From NCBI GenBank assembly GCA_007644065.1, contig VJWN01000021.1, forward strand, positions 448,271 through 512,270: a DNA stretch of 64,000 bases. Reading direction: 5' to 3'. The notes under the pieces are model-generated. The model searched no databases. It had not been told where the DNA came from and was given only the letters and a program-made list of their open reading frames with translations. This DNA comes from Margaritispora aquatica. Taxonomy: Eukaryota; Ascomycota; Leotiomycetes; Helotiales; Discinellaceae. Both the position numbers and the translations under genes were made by a program. This document shows, piece by piece, positions 61,647 through 64,000 of the stretch; the stretch's first letter is position 1; every line of letters starts with the position of its first letter.

Positions 61647-63710
61647 TTAATTGTCAGGGTAAAGCAATGTCCTCTTCCACAGCGCCTCCTCCTCCTCAAC
61701 CGCTCTCCTCAAATTCTCGCCCTTCTTAAACCCGTGACCTTCCCCCTCAAACACAACGAGCTTAACATCCTTCCCCTGCGCCCTCATGACCTTTTCCATC
61801 TCCACCGCTTGATTCATTGGGACCACACGATCTAAATCTCCCTGCAGCAGCACCAGCGGACTCTCAATCTTGTCGGCATGAAAGCACGGTGAGCGATCTG
61901 CATACACCTTCTCTTTCTCCTCCTCCGTTGCCGTTTCTGGGAAGATAAGGTCAAATAAGTAATGTGATTCGAATTTATGGGAGTCTTGAGCCAAGAGCTT
62001 GAGGTTTCCGATGCCAAAAAGCGAGCAACCCGCTGCGAAGACTTTGGGAAACATAACCATGGATTGCAGGACTGTGTAACCGCCTGAGGAGCGACCTGTG
62101 ATACCGATTTTGGAGGCGTCTGCAAGGCGATTCTTGATAAGGAAATCAACGCAAGAGACTACGTCTTCGCAGTCTTTGATGCCCCAGTTGTAGTCTAGCA
62201 TTTCACGGTATTTCCTTCCGTATCCTGTGCTTCCTGCATAGTTTACCAAGCAGTAAGCATATCCTCTGGAGGTGTAATATTGAGCCTTGAGGTCCAAACT
62301 AGATGGGGAATGACCGGTCGGACCGCCGTGAGCCCAGACAATGAGTGGCGGCGGCCAGGAGCTCTGTGGTGAGTGAAATGAAGGATTTTTGGGTGGGATG
62401 TATATTGCGTGTGATGGAGTGCCTAAATCGGTGCCACGAGTACGTGGAAAGGTGATGGTGCGTGCAAGTGAAAAGATGGCAGGGTCGAGGGCGACCGTGC
62501 TGGAGCTTTTGAGAAGCTTGTATTGCGAGGCGTTGGTGATGTCTACTAGGTACACACCAACCGGGGCATCACAAGTGCCACTAATAGCGACGCATTGGGT
62601 GTCAGAAACTCGGCGAATCATCTCGATATCGATGAGCCCGGTAGTTAGTGGAGTGGTAACTTTAGAAACAAGGTTATAAAGCACGAGTCCGGTATTGGCA
62701 TCGCGGGTATAGGTTATGGCGAGGACATCTGGAGTAAGTGAGACATAAGAGCAGCTGTGATTGTCAGTAATTTGACTTGCTCGACTATGTTAAAACTCAC
62801 GCCCCGAGAGCAAACTCCTTTGTTGAAAGATCACCGTCCTCAAAACCGGCAACAAGGAGATGCTCGGTTTTCCTTGTCTTCGGATCATATTGGTAGAGTT
62901 GATAAAACCCAGAGATATCGCTCGAAAACAGAAGAGTATTGTCCACATGCCACTTTGGCTGATTCACACTCACGAGTCTTGCTTTTCCAGCGACCTTGAC
63001 TGAGTTCTCGACCTTTCCGTTATTCCACTCACCAACGAAAAGCTCTGATCCAGTCCAAGGCATATCGGGATGATTCCACTGCATCCAGGATATTTTGGCT
63101 CCATCAGGACTGAACTTCGGGTGGGAGTAAAAATCCGCCCCTTGGACAACAGTGCCTGCTTTCTTGCCCTGTACATCAATAGCAGCAACAGTGTTGATCA
63201 CTTGATCTTTTCCATGTTCTTCTTGAATGCATAAGACGAATTCGTCACTCGGGTGGACATCAAAATTTGCATAGCGGAGACTGGGATCGCCCTTCACGAT
63301 CACATCCCTGATTTCACCATTGGGTGCAATGGTGAAGACGCCGTCCGTCTTAGCGTCAGTGATGATGAAGTCTCCAGCCGATTTCATCGCCATAGCACCA
63401 CCTCCATACTCGTGGATCTTGCTCCTGGCATCGAGTGTCTCAGGGAGCTTATCTGACGATCCTTCGTTCTCTAGTTGGGCATTCACCTCAACGACAGCGC
63501 ACCGTCCTCCCTCCGAAGGACGAGACTCAACAATGTAAATGTTCCCCTTTGCTTGCTATTGTTCATCATCAGCACAAAATAATCATAATATGATGTTATA
63601 CCTACGTTCACATGGACTTCCTTGAATTGCAGGTTACTTCCTGACACAATGTCGGTAGTAATGGGACTTTGCCATGTTCCCCATTTGGCAATTGTGGCTG
63701 CTGAAGACAT
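61647..63710 (-). CDS. prolyl oligopeptidase-family (S9) serine peptidase
   Basis: Alpha/beta-hydrolase peptidase of MEROPS family S9, resembling acylaminoacyl peptidases or dipeptidyl peptidases, probably cytosolic. Three exons, 63710-63606, 63555-62801 and 62754-61647, give 655 residues. The N-terminal half has beta-propeller-like repeats (FSPDGAKISWMQWNHPDMPW, TRDANTGLVLYN). The C-terminal hydrolase domain shows HGGPTGH (oxyanion region), ITGRSSGGYTV with nucleophile Ser509, QGDLDRVVP with the catalytic Asp, and GEGHGF with the catalytic His. The triad is intact. There is no signal peptide. Introns are 50 and 46 bp. The exact substrate class within S9 cannot be told from sequence alone. 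Confidence 0.9.
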
Positions 63711-64000
63711 TTTGAAGCCAAAAAGAGGTCTGACTGGCAAGATCGGAATGTTAGGAAAGGGTTGAGGGTGATGCTGCTTGGATAGAATTGATACATGCAT
63801 GCATGGCAGTGGAGAGCAGTAAGCCGATATCACGTGGTGTAATAGCCTGTAACCTAACCCCACTTTCCTAATCAAGCTTACCGAATGATGGTTTGTATTG
63901 ATGCCTAGCAGGAAACCGCAGCCCTGGCAAGATATCAAGTCACGTCATGCATGGAAGTACGCGCTGAGTGCAAATCTTACCAGTCCAAAGGGTGTCTCCT
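63711..64000. other. promoter side of the S9 peptidase gene, window edge
   Basis: 290 bp upstream of the peptidase start. Open frames here are overlaps of no known family. Confidence 0.5.

Overview
The window comes from a filamentous ascomycete. Genes are interrupted by short introns (about 49-140 bp) with GT..AG ends and fungal GTRAGT-type donors. The gene set is typical of such fungi: a GH28 pectinase, two 2EXR-domain proteins, a Kre9/Knh1-type wall protein family, a Ran1-type kinase and a Dnf3-like flippase. A leotiomycete-like plant-associated or saprotrophic fungus would fit, but that placement is inference. I see no bacterial operons, CRISPR arrays, viral genes, rRNA or convincing tRNA.

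Layout. 0.9-2.6 kb: purine-cytosine (NCS1) permease on the minus strand, followed by the worn remains of what looks like a fungal transcription-factor C-terminus (about 2.8-3.4 kb). 6.0-7.7 kb: seven-exon exopolygalacturonase, then an AT-rich, TpA-dense island (8.2-8.7 kb) that looks like a mutated transposon relic. 10.2-11.0 kb: small secreted Cys-containing protein. 13.3-18.0 kb: dolichol-phosphate mannosyltransferase between two 2EXR proteins. 19.4-20.7 kb: C2H2 zinc-finger gene with an unresolved 5' end. 21.1-24.9 kb: SDR oxidoreductase, PAQR/Izh membrane receptor and a CSN8/PSD8/eIF3K-type protein. 26-34 kb and 35.5-41.2 kb are gene-poor and flank a Ran1/Sks1-type kinase (34.1-35.5 kb). 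41.2-41.8 kb: proline-rich protein with a Cys-cluster tail. 44.2-47.8 kb: Prp4 splicing kinase divergent from the small ribosome-associated protein TMA7. 48.3-51.0 kb: two tandem Kre9/Knh1-like paralogues, both interrupted. 52.7-56.9 kb: Dnf3-like P4-ATPase. 58.0-59.3 kb: secreted Ser/Thr-rich, Cys-rich protein. 59.9-60.8 kb: acidic-repeat protein. 61.6-63.7 kb: S9 family peptidase.

Functional themes. Several genes serve the cell surface and secretory route (Dpm1 for glycan donors, Dnf3-like flippase, Kre9/Knh1-like pair, two secreted Cys-containing proteins, exopolygalacturonase). The rest is general housekeeping (Prp4, TMA7, CSN8-like, SDR, S9 peptidase). I do not see a co-functional cluster or a secondary-metabolite cluster. 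The most notable observation is the tandem Kre9/Knh1-like pair. The two copies share gene architecture and intron position, and each carries different inactivating changes. Two of the stop codons are of the CpA-to-TpA kind expected from repeat-induced point mutation.

Exon boundaries were derived by hand from GT/AG sites and reading-frame continuity. They should be read as models; no RNA evidence was available.
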